A stretch of DNA of 49,346 nucleotides from Silene noctiflora. Its lineage: Eukaryota > Streptophyta > Magnoliopsida > Caryophyllales > Caryophyllaceae. The translations under genes were made by a program, and so were the position numbers. Positions 32,768 to 46,700 of the stretch are shown one piece after another. Where the stretch lies: NCBI GenBank assembly GCA_009801015.1, contig VHZZ01000043.1, forward strand, positions 367,576 to 416,921, read 5' to 3'. Below the pieces are notes generated by a model. That model did not search any database. It was not told where the DNA came from and saw nothing but the letters and a program-made list of their open reading frames with translations. Position 1 is the first letter of the stretch. Every line of letters starts with the position of its first letter.

Positions 32768-35700
32768 TCACCTTCGGTTTTGACACATTTGACAAATCGT
32801 AGAAGATTTCACATTGGCATAGGTGCAGTGTTCACAAGACCAGTGGGTTGAATCAACATTTCGACTAGAACTAGCAGATTTCGATGATGTGGCCTTGGTT
32901 CTTCCAGTCCTGCTCCTACTTCCACCCTGGCTCTTTGAGCTAGTGGTTCTGCTGGTTGCACCATGGGAATCCACATCAGACAAACCATTTTCTAGGGCTC
33001 GGACAAGATTCTCGAAGTAATTCTTGGTCACACTGCCACCAAATAAATGATGTCAAATACTTGTATCATTGAAGTAAACCTAAAGAGGGGGATGGACAAT
33101 ATCAACAAGAACAACACTCAATGGCTCCTGCCACCTCGCCAGACGGGATAATTTTGTGTGTGTGTGTGTGGTGCAACCTTACCCCCTATGTTTTTTTTTT
33201 TAAAAAAAAAAAAAAAGACCATCAACGATAAGTCGATAACCCGTAATGAATGTTGGGTCATGGATTGCATCAGCACTCTCCTGCTTGACAAGACTAGATG
33301 CATCGAGAGTTCGGTAAGCAATTTTGCAAGCGAGTCTTTGGTAAAAATGTAGTATGCATATAACCAAGCCATTAATGCCTTTTCTCAAATTTGTAAGGAA
33401 TACAACATTAAATGGCTTGATTGTATGAGCACAATCGTCTATTATAAGTTTCTGTACACCAAGAAATAATTGGCAAACAAAAACGAAGTCACACCAATGA
33501 AATAAGGTAGTAACATACTAAAGTCCATTTTTACTACTGTACCTTGTGAGACCAGCTAACTTTGTACGAAACTCGTTAAACTCTCTTGATGGGCCTTCGG
33601 AATTTAGATAAACTTGTAGCTCCTTCTCTGCACATTGATGAAGTCGTTCTAAACCAGCCTCTGCTTCTCCTGTAACAAATAACAACAGAGCTATTTCAGC
33701 AATCAAACAAGACTTTTTAGTACCCTATCTTTACGATACAAACTAGGAAAAGTGTATCACCCCAGAAACTTTTTAAGGTTATGCGAAGAACAACTACAAC
33801 AGATGCGTACCCTGCAAATACTCGAAAAACTGTCTCTTGGCATATTCGAGCTCAGGCAAATAATAACCATACGCATATGTCCATTTAAGGACACGCCTAC
33901 ATTCAACAATCTGCTCACAAAATTAACTTCATAAAAAATTTACTCCAGAGTTTCCAGAAAATGATTTATACTCCCTCAATGTCCCTCAATTAGCCCCATT
34001 TGACTTTTTTCCCTCCTAAAAAATGTCGAATGGGGGTAATTGAGTAAATTGGAGGGATTAGCAAGAAACTTCACCTGCAGCCATGCTTCAATAACAAACT
34101 TGAGCTGTGATTCCGGCTGGCACTGTATGTCACTCAGTTTGTCTAGCTGTAGCAAGCAGAAAATTAGCAACTCTCTATCATATTACTCCCTCTATCCCAA
34201 TTACATTGTTCCATTCGACTTTGCTGGTGACTTTGATTGATACTTTCTTACAATATATTATGCAACTTTTAGAATATGATAATATGTGGAAATACCTATT
34301 TTGATTACATGACTCATTTTGCCATCACTTGTTATTATTTCACCACATGTATTTTAAGAAATTAGTGGTCAAAGTTGACTTAGATTGACCATCAGAGACA
34401 AATAGGGACAATAGATCTGGGATGGAGTATTATTCAATGCCCTTCAGAAGGTAAACAAACAACAGTTTACCAACTAGACGGTGTAACTTACATGCAAAGT
34501 CTGCATTTGCTGGAGGTCTGCAAGTGCTTTTTGCCTAGACTGTACATGAGAAGCCAAAAAGAGAATCAGAGATCAATATCCCAATGATAATTGTCAAGTC
34601 ATGAAGACCTCGACCCAAAGAAAGAGCGAAATGATGAGATGAGATGAGATCGGGCCATCTAAATTTACAACCACCAGAATCTTGATAGAAAATTGATATC
34701 CACTGCCAGGCATATCGAATTCTACGTCTTAGATTATGTTCACCAAGGCAGGAAAAAGTAAATGAAAGAAATTCTCATAAAAAAACTTTCACGTTCACTT
34801 GTAGATGAGGGTTAATTTTGCCAAACATACAAGAAAAACAGCCATCAATTAACTAGAGGCTAAGAAAAGTTCAGGCGGCACATACCGATTGGTTGGTTAC
34901 CCAACGTTCGTAATAATGAGTGTATCTCTCTAAGGAATTCTTGGCCATCTCTCTACGTTTCTCAGTTTCGTCATACTGTAATAAAATAGATAGACATTTG
35001 ATCAATAAAAGGCTCATAACAGAGAGGGAGTAAATAATTTTTTTTTTAAACAAATTAGGCCAGGGAACAATACCACTCCCTCTTGCTTGGCAGTTTCATA
35101 GCGATTACATGCATAAAAACCACCTGTCCTCTCACCATGTTCTGTCCAAGCTCCAAGACAAAGCCTGTATATATATTCAAATGGCATCTAATCTAATCAA
35201 ATGTTTTCACAAATTACAAGCAAAAAGAAAAACAAGATAGACACTTGATACTCTCGATGAATGTCAACCGTCAAGTGCTCTTTTAAAACAAAAGAAAAAT
35301 GGTATGAAGAATAGTGAAAACGCTTCTTCAGACACACATAATGCAAGTATACGAAGAGACCTGAGTTTATTTAAAAAATGTTGTTTCTGTTATTTTGTTC
35401 TTTCTTTCTTAAGTTTTAATTCCAAAAAAAATTAATTTAATACTCAATTAAACGCAGGAATCATACGTGGGTTTCACAATTTTTTTTCTTTCAACTAACT
35501 GCATACCGTTAGAATATTATAGTTCAAGGGGAAAAGACTAAAATTTTGATTAAAAGTTTCAAAAATTTCTATCATTCAGACTATTAATCCAACTCCGCTA
35601 GCTCTCTAGTTCGTGGGGGGATCCTTGTTATGTCCGGTCAGCAGGTTCGCACCCAGCTGATCAATTGAAATTGGTATACGTTTTACCCACTCGACCTATC

Positions 35701-38700
35701 CTGGCTCGGTGACTAGTAATATCCACACATAAAATTAAGAATTTAAATCTTCATTTTTATTTCAAGATCCGCCACTGGTCATTCCGACTCCCATCCTCAA
35801 GGCTCTCATTGGATGAACAAATTGACTGAAATTTGTCCTTACTATGAGTAGTACCTTGTTCATGGTACTTGGCCCATTACAATATCACCACAAGTAGTGT
35901 GGGAAGCACAACTTCGTGTTTTTCTAGTTTTCTTGCTTTTTTGTCTTTTTTTTTTTAAACTATTACGGACGTCGGACAGCTATAAACCTAGAGTTGGGTT
36001 CCTAAAGCCTGACGGAGTTACAAGATATAATAAAAGTACAATTACAGAATGAAACAGGAATAGTACAAGCTATGGAATGAACTTACCAGCAAAATTCAAA
36101 TTTACAGGGAGGTGTACACGTGATATGCATGCAGCCTTGGTTTTTCTCAATAGGTCGCTTGCACTTTGGGCATGGCTTTGAATTAGCCAATATCCTACAG
36201 AGACAACACTCTCAGCAATTACAACACTTCTCTCTTTTGCAGAAACCAGTGTGCCCGGACTAACAAGTGATACATAGAAACTTCAAATTTGCCTACTAGA
36301 TGTTGGTCGGACAGCAAGAACAAGAGTGCCTCAGCGCCTCAAAATTGCGGGTTAATAGGGAATGGCTGCTACCTTACCACTAAATTAGAAAAACACCTTA
36401 CCATTCCTAAACTCAATAGAGTAAACCATATCAAGTGTCTAGTCATCACACAAAATAAATCCATTCAGATTCAAAGGATGATATCCAATTAAAAAGAAGG
36501 AAATTCCTTTCGGAGCATAGACCCCAATACGTATAGCAACAAAATATCCCAAGTTCACATTAAAAATGAGAAATGGAGAAAACTATTATTGACACTAATA
36601 GATAAGCCTTTAGAAATTTGTTGACGTAACTAAATGTCAATTGACTACTCTCCCCTTGATAAAATTGTCAATTAAGACACCAACACAGCAATACTGGAAT
36701 CTACAAAGGTTTGCATCGATAAATGGCAACAAACAAAATCAAGCTTTTAGCAGTTTCCGACAACATAGAAAATAAAACAAGCCTGCTAAGCCAACTACAG
36801 CAACAAACTGGCAAACTGTAAAATAGCCTTTAAGCTACCCAAAACACTCACAACAAAGAGACACGACTCATGTTGGGAACTAACATACCAGTTCATGTTT
36901 TCAGACTCTGCAGAATTCTTCATAATCCACTTAGCCACAGTGCCACAGTCAACTGGTCGATGAGCTTCTTCAGTACACTGCAAAATTTCAATATTGTTCA
37001 CCAAGTCCAAGAAGGAAACCATAACTATTGCAAACCCCATACATGCTCTCCTTTCCCCACTCATCCATAAGGACAATAAAGATAATTACCAGGGAAACAA
37101 AACAATGGAGATAGGTTCAAGATTAATCAAGCCCATCTACAGATATTTGGAGAGCTACGAAAAAGGAGATGATTAGTGATTATATACTACTTTTCCTACA
37201 CAAACATTATAGCTTGAGATTACTTATGTTTGACCTTTACTAATCAACAATAGAGTGTGACAGACTGACAGGCTGCCAGCCAAACTAATAGGAATACACA
37301 AAGTCACAAATCATAGCAAGACGGTGGAAAGTTGACAGAGAAATATATATACAGGAGGCAATCCTCTCTATCCACTATCCAAGTGTAAACCACCACAATC
37401 ACTTTCTTATCATATTCTTTTCCCATCTTCTCTGAAGCTGATGCTTAGATACCTCACACTTTGTTGTCATCCAGCACGAATCACAGAAAGGGAAGAAACA
37501 TATATAGACAAGAGGATAAATGAAATTAAGAAGCTCCTCGACCACCATTTGATATCATAAAACGAATTGCTCTACAATGCATACCAAATATCCAATGCAG
37601 ATTTAACAACGTAACAGATAAACCACTAAAGAAGCCGATCCAGAACAAAGACCGGAGTTAATAATGTTTGAAAAAGTGTCTTACACTCCAACAAAAGCTA
37701 TGCGAGCAACGGCAAGATACATCATAGTTTCCACTGCCAACAACAAAGTCAACAGCATAGTCGCAACCAGGAGCCGGGCACCATTTGGCCTACACAAATC
37801 AGAAGAAGCATTGAACACTTGACAATCATGAAATTTCATACATCTTAATAATAATACATGCAAATTTGAAAATAATTTCTGGAGGGACCCACTATCTATA
37901 AGGCATGATATCATAAGGTAATGCATTTCAATATCACCACTTCAATCTAGTACTCCCTCCGTTCAACTCCGACCTATTAAGAAAATATGATGGTGAGTGG
38001 TTGGGTTAGTGTGGCGGGGTGGGGTGGGGTTAGTTTACTCTCAGATGGGGCAAGTTAAATTATTCATGTAACTTAATTAGTGTCACTTTTGCCAAGGTGG
38101 GGTGGGGTTAGTTTACACTCGAGTGGGGTAAGTTAAAAGATTCATGTAATTTACTTAGCGTCACTTTTGCCAAAAATAAGAAACGGGGGCATTTGGTTTG
38201 AATACACCGAAATGGAATATGAGAGTATGAGACATTTAGAGTCGAATGGAGGGAGTAAAGAAAACCTACAATGTTTGTTAGATTTATCCAGGTAATTGGA
38301 TTTAGGTTCAATAATAACATACATAAGATAGAATAATTCAAGAACCTCCATATTAAACAATTCTACAAGAGCAATCTTGTGGAGTGTTTATGGCATGAGG
38401 TTATGTCTTCTAGACTTCAAGCCCTCAGGTGGCTTACCTGGTATACGTGGCTTACCTTGTATTACGAATATACTTATACCTGAGGGTTTAGCCAGCGCGT
38501 GCCTGTGGTCCCCCCGTCACCAAAAAAAATCTACTGGGGGAATTACACAAAGTCTTAATATATATGTGAGCTAAGCGCCTAAACCCCATTAAGTGTGTAG
38601 CACTAAACAATAACACACCTAAGAGAAACTATGAAATATCTCTACAAGCTAACAATTTCATAAGCGTTTTCTGTTCCTCCTTCAGAGCTTATATTACTAT

Positions 38701-41681
38701 GATACTTTATTTTTGTGGCATGTATAATGCCTGACTCGACACCTCAACACTTGATAGACTGAAACCATGAAATTTTGTCATGAACAAATGTGTCCGCTAC
38801 TCCGACACTATGTCACATCTGACACACGTAGCCAAATCGAAGTACCATAGTTCACAACTACTGAACATCTTAAAGCCACGACTTTTGGCATAAATAAATA
38901 CAGGTTTTTTTCCCGAAAAATTGCAGATAAATTTTTCGTAACCCATCAAAAATTTATTAAGTTGTCGCTAAAGTTTTTATCCATGTGTACCTTCCTGTTA
39001 TCTTCAATGTAAGATCGAAGGAAGTAACGATCATACTTCTCCTTGTCCTCTTTAGAAGCCACTTTATGTATCATGTCCTGGCCTACAGCAGCGCCACATG
39101 ATGGATCAGGGCACCGCAGCATTAGGCATCCAGGTCCATCATTAATGGATGTACCAATGTAACCTAGAAAAAAGAAGAAATATGTCGAATTACAACATCA
39201 GCGTCCTGAGCACATGATCATTATCAAATTCAAATGGGCCATCATATAATATAATACACATTCTATTGATTTTTTTTTTTCTTTTTTAAAATAAATACAT
39301 AGATATTTTAACACGTATAAGGGCACCAGCTGCCTTAGGCGAAAATATTTTAACACGTTTAAGGGCGCCAGCTGCCGTGGCGAAAAAGAAGCTAAAACAT
39401 AATCCACAGAATGTCCAATCCCTGAAAAAAAAAAAAAAACTACCATGGCACATTCCCACATACATGTGCCTTTGGTCCTACCAAACCTACAGATTTTATA
39501 TGTAGGACATCAAACTTCAACCAAAGCGCCATACAGTTATCACTCCTTAGAAGTGCCAAACGGACAAACAATATATCATTAGTATTAGCTCTACCCAACC
39601 TCGACTACGATCCGACCCTCCTACCCTGGCACCCAACCTAGACATCCTCAATTTCCCCTCCCTTCCTCCCTCCCTACTAACTCAAATTATGTCAAATCTA
39701 GATCAATTAATAATAATGGTGAAAGGTAACGATTCCTTATTAACTCAGATTATTAATGCAAATCTGGATCAAAAGCAATTTTGGCAGTTTCGGTTTCATC
39801 TCATTTAATTTTTTCACTTTTACATAGGAATTAGGAGTGTTTGACATGTAAATTTAATGAACAGACAAAATATATCGCAATGAAATATGTGACAAATGAT
39901 ATAATATAACAAGATTAACCTGCCCAGCACGTATTGCAAAACGAATGACCACAGGCAGCAGAGCTCATCACACTACTTGGAAAGTTTTCAAAGCAGATTC
40001 CACATGTGATCTAATTCATAGGACAGCAACAAACAATTGTTCGAAAAAGATCAGATAATATAAAAAGAATGTATGTTGTCATTTCAAGAATTTTCAAATT
40101 TGACGTACTTCTCTTGGACTAGAAAATCCAACCACTGGTCTTTCCAATAGACCAACTATCCTGCGAACTTTTGCTTCGTCAGCAAACCATTCATCATGCA
40201 CTTTACTAACACTCCTGAAAGCCCACATAAGAAACGTAGCATCGGAATCAAAATTTCATCTGCGAAAGGTTCACTCAAAGAGAACTCAAATACTAAGCCA
40301 CGTATGTGCTACTTTGACTCTTCACTACAAGGGCGATACTGTGTCTGACGTGGCGAAATTTATAAATGCAGATATAGGGCTGGTAATGAACAACAAAGTC
40401 GAATAGAAAACCACGCTAATATTTTTCGGACGATTATCATTAAATCAATGGCTTTAAATTACACATCAAAACTTACCAATTATAGTGACGAAGAAGTATG
40501 CTTGCTTCTACCTTTGAAATAGAAAGGACAGTCGATATCTTCATAATATCATCTTGTTGACGTTGGTGAATATCAGCTTCACTCAAGATGGTAAAGTTCT
40601 GCTAAGCAACAAAAGAGAGATGCATTCAGAATACACCCAAAAGAAGGAACCCATCAAAATGATACAATAGACCAATTGCAGCTTAATCAACACATCATTC
40701 GTTTTTCAGCTCCAATTCCAACCATTTCGCTTGTAATTGAATAGTCTACTATAGTACTATGAACTAACCCATTTCTTAGGAGCGGAAACCACCACAGTTT
40801 ACGTAGGATCATGATCATTACACATTACCCTAATGCCTACATAACGACTCCTGCCCAAGTAAGGGCAAGGTACGATGTAACGAACATTACTCTCGTGACG
40901 AACAAAAGGCTGCTTTCAAGTGTCACCTTTGATACAATACTCACAATATCAACAACTCCATCGATAAACCACACATCCCAGCTAAAACATAGCAAAAGTT
41001 CAAATTTTTCAACAGCATAATAACCCATAAATCATGGAAGGGGGCAACATTTCGAGTTTCGCCCTCTATATACCCAACACTATCACAATTTTTATACATT
41101 GTTGGCTTCTCATAAGTGAATTGATGCTTCTGACTAAAAGTTTTTTAGCTCACCTAACAAACATAAAATTTCTGAAAATACTGATACAAAATTAATAAAT
41201 ACCAGCAAAGTTCCTTGATGCTATGTAATAAAGAACAATCTTTCACACCAAAAACCATAAAGGAGATTAAAACAAACAAAAGCACAAGCATAGTTCCATC
41301 TACATTGACTACAAGTACTTAAAATGACGATATACTTCCTCCGTTCCATTTGATTGCATACGTTTTCCAAAATAATGTAATTTTGAGAAATTTTTAATAA
41401 ACTTCTATGATAAAATGGCGGATTTTGGGAAACGTATACAATCAAATGAAACGAGGAAATCTCAAATCAACTAAATTCGTCGAAAAATAGAAAATAATCA
41501 CAACGTAGACCTGATTACGATGAGAGACAAAATCGTCGTAATCATCATCAGAATCATTATCAATGAATTCATAGTCAGCATCACCATCACCATCTTCGGA
41601 ATCAACTGCGGTATCGCCGCTGTAGAAATCTTCTAACGATTCGACATCGTTAGCATCATGCATGTCATCTTCCGAATCCAT
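32768..41681 (-). CDS. ARI8: ARIADNE-type RBR E3 ubiquitin ligase (ARI7/ARI8 type), 15 exons
   Basis: This is a RING-between-RING E3 of the Ariadne family. Exons in transcription order: 41681-41511, 40601-40477, 40214-40109, 40010-39920, 39163-38991, 37789-37685, 36977-36889, 36194-36087, 35164-35074, 34975-34886, 34539-34492, 34146-34075, 33910-33811, 33669-33543, 33032-32768. All junctions are GT-AG; 1761 bp, 586 aa plus TGA. An acidic N-terminus ([15 protein letters not shown]) leads to RING1 from about residue 137 ([18 protein letters not shown]). The IBR begins about 226 ([18 protein letters not shown]). RING2 begins about 295 ([19 protein letters not shown]), with the expected catalytic Cys at about 308 present. 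The Ariadne helical region follows. A Ser/Thr-rich linker ends in a RanBP2-type zinc finger from about 563 ([14 protein letters not shown]). ARI7 and ARI8 are close paralogues, so the number is tentative. Five or more MITEs sit in its introns. Confidence 0.94.
33971..34058. mobile_element. 88 bp Stowaway-like MITE in ARI intron 12
   Basis: The left end is CTCCCTCAATGTCCCTCAAT and the reverse complement of the right end is ATCCCTCCAATTTACTCAAT. Both then read TTA(G/C)CCCCATT(T/C)GAC. TA flanks both sides. It ends about 16 bp from the exon 12 splice donor. Confidence 0.7.
34186..34427. mobile_element. Stowaway-like MITE (242 bp) in ARI intron 11
   Basis: The left end is CTCCCTCTATCCCAATTA and the reverse complement of the right end is CTCCATCCCAGATCTATTG. 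It is flanked by TA. Inner arms with ttgactt/aagtcaa-type words also pair. Confidence 0.65.
35590..35778. mobile_element. Possible TE remnant with inverted CAGTGGCGGA terminus in ARI intron 8
   Basis: The right edge reads gatccgccactg, the reverse complement of the terminus seen at 19461 and 22636. The stretch also contains tccggtcagcaggttcgcac and ctcggtgactag, which look unlike the AT-rich surroundings. The left edge is not defined. Confidence 0.35.
37953..38255. mobile_element. Stowaway-like MITE (303 bp) in ARI intron 5
   Basis: The left end is CTCCCTCCGTTCAACTCC and the reverse complement of the right end is CTCCCTCCATTCGACTC. TA occurs on both sides. Inside, a ~70 bp segment starting gtggggttagtttac (about 38024 and 38104) is duplicated, ending both times in gtcacttttgccaa. 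Confidence 0.75.
39286..39386 (+). repeat. Two-copy ~53 bp direct repeat in ARI intron 4
   Basis: The unit tattttaacacgtataaggg then caccagctgcc appears at about 39303, and again with ttt and cgcc variants at about 39347. Each ends in a ggcgaaaa word. Confidence 0.7.
41335..41459. mobile_element. Short Stowaway-like MITE in ARI intron 1
   Basis: The left end is CTTCCTCCGTTCCATTTGAT and the reverse complement of the right end is TTTCCTCGTTTCATTTGAT. Both continue TG(C/T)ATACGTTT. It lies about 50 bp from the exon 1 donor. The TA duplication is degraded on the right. Confidence 0.65.
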
Positions 41682-43436
41682 TTCTTTAATTTACAATAAT
41701 TATAATTATTATTACTATGTTACAAATTGATTAACACCTTAATACATGGTTTATTACAAAATGTTACAAATTAATTGGAAATTACAGAGTAATTTACAAA
41801 CCCTAGAATTCTGGGTTGTGAAATATTTGGGGAATTAGGGTTGAGAAATTGAAGAATATGAAGGTAAAAGAGGGGAAATGAGGTGGGTAGTTGCATTGCG
41901 TGAAGAAAAGGGACAAAGGTGGATTTAATAATTACCTAACTTTAATTAGTTGAAAAGGCGGTTTTACACAAAAATAGTGGAAAACGGTTTTGAATATAAT
42001 CGTACTGGTGGTTTAAAGTAGTTATTAAAAAAACCGTTTTACAATAAATTTGTGGAAGATTGAATTACATAGGTACATTTGTGAACTTTATTTTAGGGTG
42101 ACGATGTCGCTACTCGGAAATGTATTATAGTCGCATGAAAAACGGCTTAGAAAAGACAAATTATGGAGTAAATAATGATCTCATCATACGAGTGATAATA
42201 TTTTTTTTTTTATTTAACATTATCATTCTCTAACTTTATGCAATCTATAGATTTGATTAATGTATTTCAAATGGATTATTGGGTTCACTTACATATAGAT
42301 GTAATAACGGAGATTTCGGTAGAAGAATATGTTAAATCTACGTTAAAAGACAATGTTGCTAAAATTCAGAGGTGAAAAAATTATTTTCGTTATATATTAT
42401 TGTAGAACTCGTGTGATTAAATAAAACAATTCGAATTGACGTTTGTTATAATTGTGCTTGAGCAGTTTCTGCAAAAGAATATGGAATAAAATGTACCTCA
42501 TATCATTGAATTTGGCATTGGTTCATAGAATGTTGTAGTTGAAGTTGATATCGTTTTTAAACACGTCGGGATAATCTTCAGAACTCTTTAGACAAAAGCG
42601 GTAAATAGACGCCACGATAAAATCTATACACCAATACACAATATTACTTGAACCATGATTTATATCGTCGAGATTTCTAAAGACTCGTACTTCTATATCC
42701 TCGAGATTTATATCATCGATCGGGTCATGGGTGGATGATGGTAATGAAAATCATTTCTTTTGCAATTTTGTCAAACTTTTACTGTACCCTGGTAAAACTT
42801 GTCATGCTCGCAATCTCCTTTATTTCATGTTACAAAAGAGATTCTTTATTTTGAATTCGAACATTTATTCATCATCACCCTTCTGTTTTGCCATGGTTTA
42901 CACTGTTAGACTTGTAATCTCGACGAAATGAATGGATTAAACCTTTATTAACACATAATTAGATATACAATAATTTGAATTTAGTTCTCCATGTACATTG
43001 TACTGTGTAATAAGTTGAAGTACAGCAACAGACGAACGATAAACAAAAACTCGATGCTTCAGAATAATCTTGGGTCTATCTAATGTATCATCCAATTTTG
43101 TAAAACCACATGAATATGCTTCAATCCCGTCCAATGCCAAAATATCGTTTCAGTAAATCTAGCCTCATGACGATACTGCTGAAATACAAGATGTCGTTAG
43201 TGTAGTAGTGTAGTACTCCCCCCAACTCTCCGAAACCTCCAAATGAAAAAAATTTGGAGACAAAAAAAAACTTCGGTTGATTGATAGTATAATGCTCCTT
43301 ATGAACCTTTTCTTTCCCGGAATCCTACTTAATGGTGGAATGAAGGGTATTTCGGCAATTTTTCATTACAAGAAAAATGAATGCACATATAAACATGACA
43401 AATAAGGTTGGAAGTTCAAAGGAAGATCACACAATA
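41682..43436. other. Intergenic: ARI upstream region and AT-rich spacer, no gene seen
   Basis: The first 250 bp next to 41681 is the presumed ARI leader and promoter (minus strand). From about 41950 to 43436 I see only AT-rich sequence with short chance frames. None resembles a known protein. Confidence 0.5.
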
Positions 43437-43648
43437 CTACCTTCGTCCTGTTTATATCGTCTCCTTTTGGCTTTGATCGTTTAACTTTGGCCAGTAAATT
43501 TTTCATATGTAAAGGTACATTGACATAAAAGTAACTATTTTCATATTAAAGAAGTGCATATAAAAGTGGAACTACTTTGTCGTATGAGAAAGTATTGTCA
43601 AACCGTCAAAGTTTAACTATTGGGATATCATAAATGGAATGGAGGGAG
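43437..43648. mobile_element. Stowaway-like MITE (about 212 bp) downstream of PGLP1
   Basis: The left end is CTACCTTCGTCCTGTTTAT and the reverse complement of the right end is CTCCCTCCATTCCATTTAT. The arms pair further inward (tttgatcgtttaactttg against caaagtttaa). The left flank is TA; the right flank is mutated. Confidence 0.65.
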
Positions 43649-43712
43649 CAGTTGTTAGTTTTAAGACACAAGTATAATCACCGTTGGAAAAACAGGTCTG
43701 AGGCTTACTAGC

Positions 43713-46700
43713 TCAAACAGTAGCAGCTTTAAGAGACAGGAAATCGGAGATTTTGTTGGTGTAGAAATCAGGCTGGATGGAGTTACTGGGATGTTGAAGT
43801 GTCTCCAAACTAGTCACACCTGTTGTATTCACAGAAACAGAACAGAATCAGTTGTGAGGCACCAGAAAGAATGACACGACGGGATCAAATGATGTTGCTG
43901 TTGTTAAGTTGTCACCTGATAGAACGAGAAGCGTTTTGCAGCCGCCATTCTGTCCGAAAAGAATGTCAGTGTCCAATCTATCTCCTACCATGCATATCTG
44001 GGACTTGAGAATACCAAACCTATCGAAAAATAAAATGAGTTTTAAATAATGTTAAATTGATTAAGAAAAAGTGCAGTTTTTGGAACGGTCTCTCATTTAT
44101 CCGACCTCCCTACCTTGCTCTAGGCAGGACATTTGTGTGTGTGTGGTGAAAAAGGGCAAGCTCTTGCTCATTCGTGGTGAGAGTTAAGTAGGGCATATAC
44201 AATTGTGAATCTTGCCTTGTATGAGACGGTTTCATAAGACCAGCCCAAGTTCTTTTATGTATTGTGCATCAGGTTACAGGTTCAAGGGGCTAGCCTTACA
44301 TGTGACTATGTGAGACCATTTTGTAAACGTTTTTTTGTGTTGACACTAAGGACATTGTGAGTTATCGTACTTTTCAGAGACGTAATCCATCATAAAAGTA
44401 GATGGCTTCCCGACAACAAGGGGCTCAATCTTAGTAGATCCATAAAGCGCGCCAACCATTGAACCACCACCTGAAGGCCAGAAACCTCGGTAAGATAACA
44501 ATCATTAAGAAGAAAAGAAAGTTGGTTAACATGTCTACATCAGAAACATTTTATCACCAAAGCGAATGGACAGGAGAAACAATTTAAACCTGCCCATTCC
44601 TGAGCATCTGTAAGATGAGTAACAGCGTCACGGTTTGTAGCAATGAAGAGACATCCGGGATTTTCACGAATGCATAATGTTCCATATCTGATAACAAGAG
44701 AAAGAGAGGATTATGCCAAAGATGTCTTCATTTTTTTTACAGTTAAAATTGTAGGATTAGGTGTGGAGTTCTAAACAATAAGAGAACTACATTTCCGAAC
44801 ATTAGGTAGCAGACTAGCTCAGTTGGCAAAGCCATTGAGAAGTGATACTAATGACGTGAGTTTAAAAAGCAATCAGTAACTCCCTTAACGCAACAAAAAA
44901 AAACCACGATTTTAAAAACTCGCAAATGAAATAGTCCAAGCGTGATTCATGTTAGCGAGCAGCTTTAGGTAAAATGAAAAATTAGAGTGATACCATTAAG
45001 ATCTAATGTTAGAATACAACTGCCGAAAATAGCTGGAATTTATAGTAATTGAAGCCTTACTATTTTATTTTGTTTAACTAATTAATAAACAAGAAGGAAC
45101 TTAACTGGACTTTATAGTAATTGAAGTACCGATCAAATCCTACCACCACGGCACCAACCTACATTGAATTAAGCAAGGTTACAGATACGAAAGACTCCAT
45201 TTATAAATATCGCATTAATGATAAAGTGACGGTTTTCATGAGAGTTCTAAAGCATAGAACTTACACTGTGGTCATGCTCCATCAGGAAACCAGGCTTCAA
45301 CTCTATTTTCTTGTCACCGTCTTCCTGCATGAGAAAAGTAATTCAGAGATCTTACATCTATGAGCTTCTCTAATCTCTGTAGAAAGACGCAATTGTGTGA
45401 TGGAAATATGATCTTGATTCTCACATGAGCAAAACTCATAAGATCTCAATCTATGTGCTAATCTTGCTACCATCTCATATTAAAATATGAGCATTTTCGT
45501 AATCCAACTTCAGAAGCTAGGCATAACTTCTTAAATTCATATATAAAACGAAAAACTACCAAGAGAATGTTATGATTCAAGCTACATGGAAAGATCTATA
45601 CCGGGCCACCAACATACTGAAATCCAGCAAGCTCGAGCTCCTTTAAGATACCATCCTCGCCAATTACATAGACCTGCAACGTGAGAATATTTCAGTCAAC
45701 AAGATTGTAGTAGCATCAAGTGAATACTAATATGTAAAGGTGTATCACTTAAGCACAATCTAAAATTCGGATGTACAAAATGCCTTTATATCAGATCGAT
45801 TGCTCTCATGCGCTGCAAACCTCAGATAAAGTCCTCAGCAAATTATTTAGTTCCTTCTATTGCAATTTGCAAGTACAGCTAGTTACACAAAAATAAACAT
45901 CCACAAATACATCAGAAACTATACCTTCTTATCTTTAGGGAAATTAATAGATTGAAGGTATGCAGCAGCAGCAAAAGATGACGCGAAAATTTCTTCCTGA
46001 AAAAAGTCCATTATAAATAAAGTAGACAAATTTGAATAATCCAATGATGTATGCCGGTATGCATCAATGTCCAACCTCGCTGACAGTAAGCCCAAGCGAC
46101 TCAAACTTCTTTCCATATTGCTTTCTGGACTTGGTTGAGTTGTTGGTCACAAACACCAATCTTTTCCCCTGAAAGAAGAAAATGCTATGGAAGTATGCTA
46201 AGACAAAACAAATGATATGTTCCGTTATAATAACAGCACTTATATTGTCAAAACCAACTTATCGAATTAATACTCCTCTCCAGTATAATCAAAATTCGCT
46301 AACCTTAGCCCGAAGCATATCAAGTGTGTCTGGAACTCCATCAATCAGCTTATCTCCTTTCCATATAACACCTACATATATAAAGGTGCATCAAAATCTG
46401 CCACCACATATTCAACTCTACCCAAGTGACCCAACCAAAACCAAAATACACACATGTCTTCAAACATAACCAGCTTATCATCTACAGCTAGGCTTTACAT
46501 TAATCTATCCAAAAGACGATAACTTTACAGTGTTAGGGAATTACTAGAAACCCACCTCCTGTATTTCTTCACAGCATGAACTGATTACTGAACTGAAATC
46601 ATTCAATTTCTTCCCTAATGGAAACACCAATAGTATGGTCAATTATTGTCCTTTCTATTTTAAGAATGAACTTGATGAGCAATTTGATCATTCACACTCA

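Noticed and set aside
41442-41681. Stand-alone 79-aa acidic minus-strand protein
   Set aside because: Its first 57 residues are exon 1 of the ARI gene; the rest reads through the splice donor into the intron.
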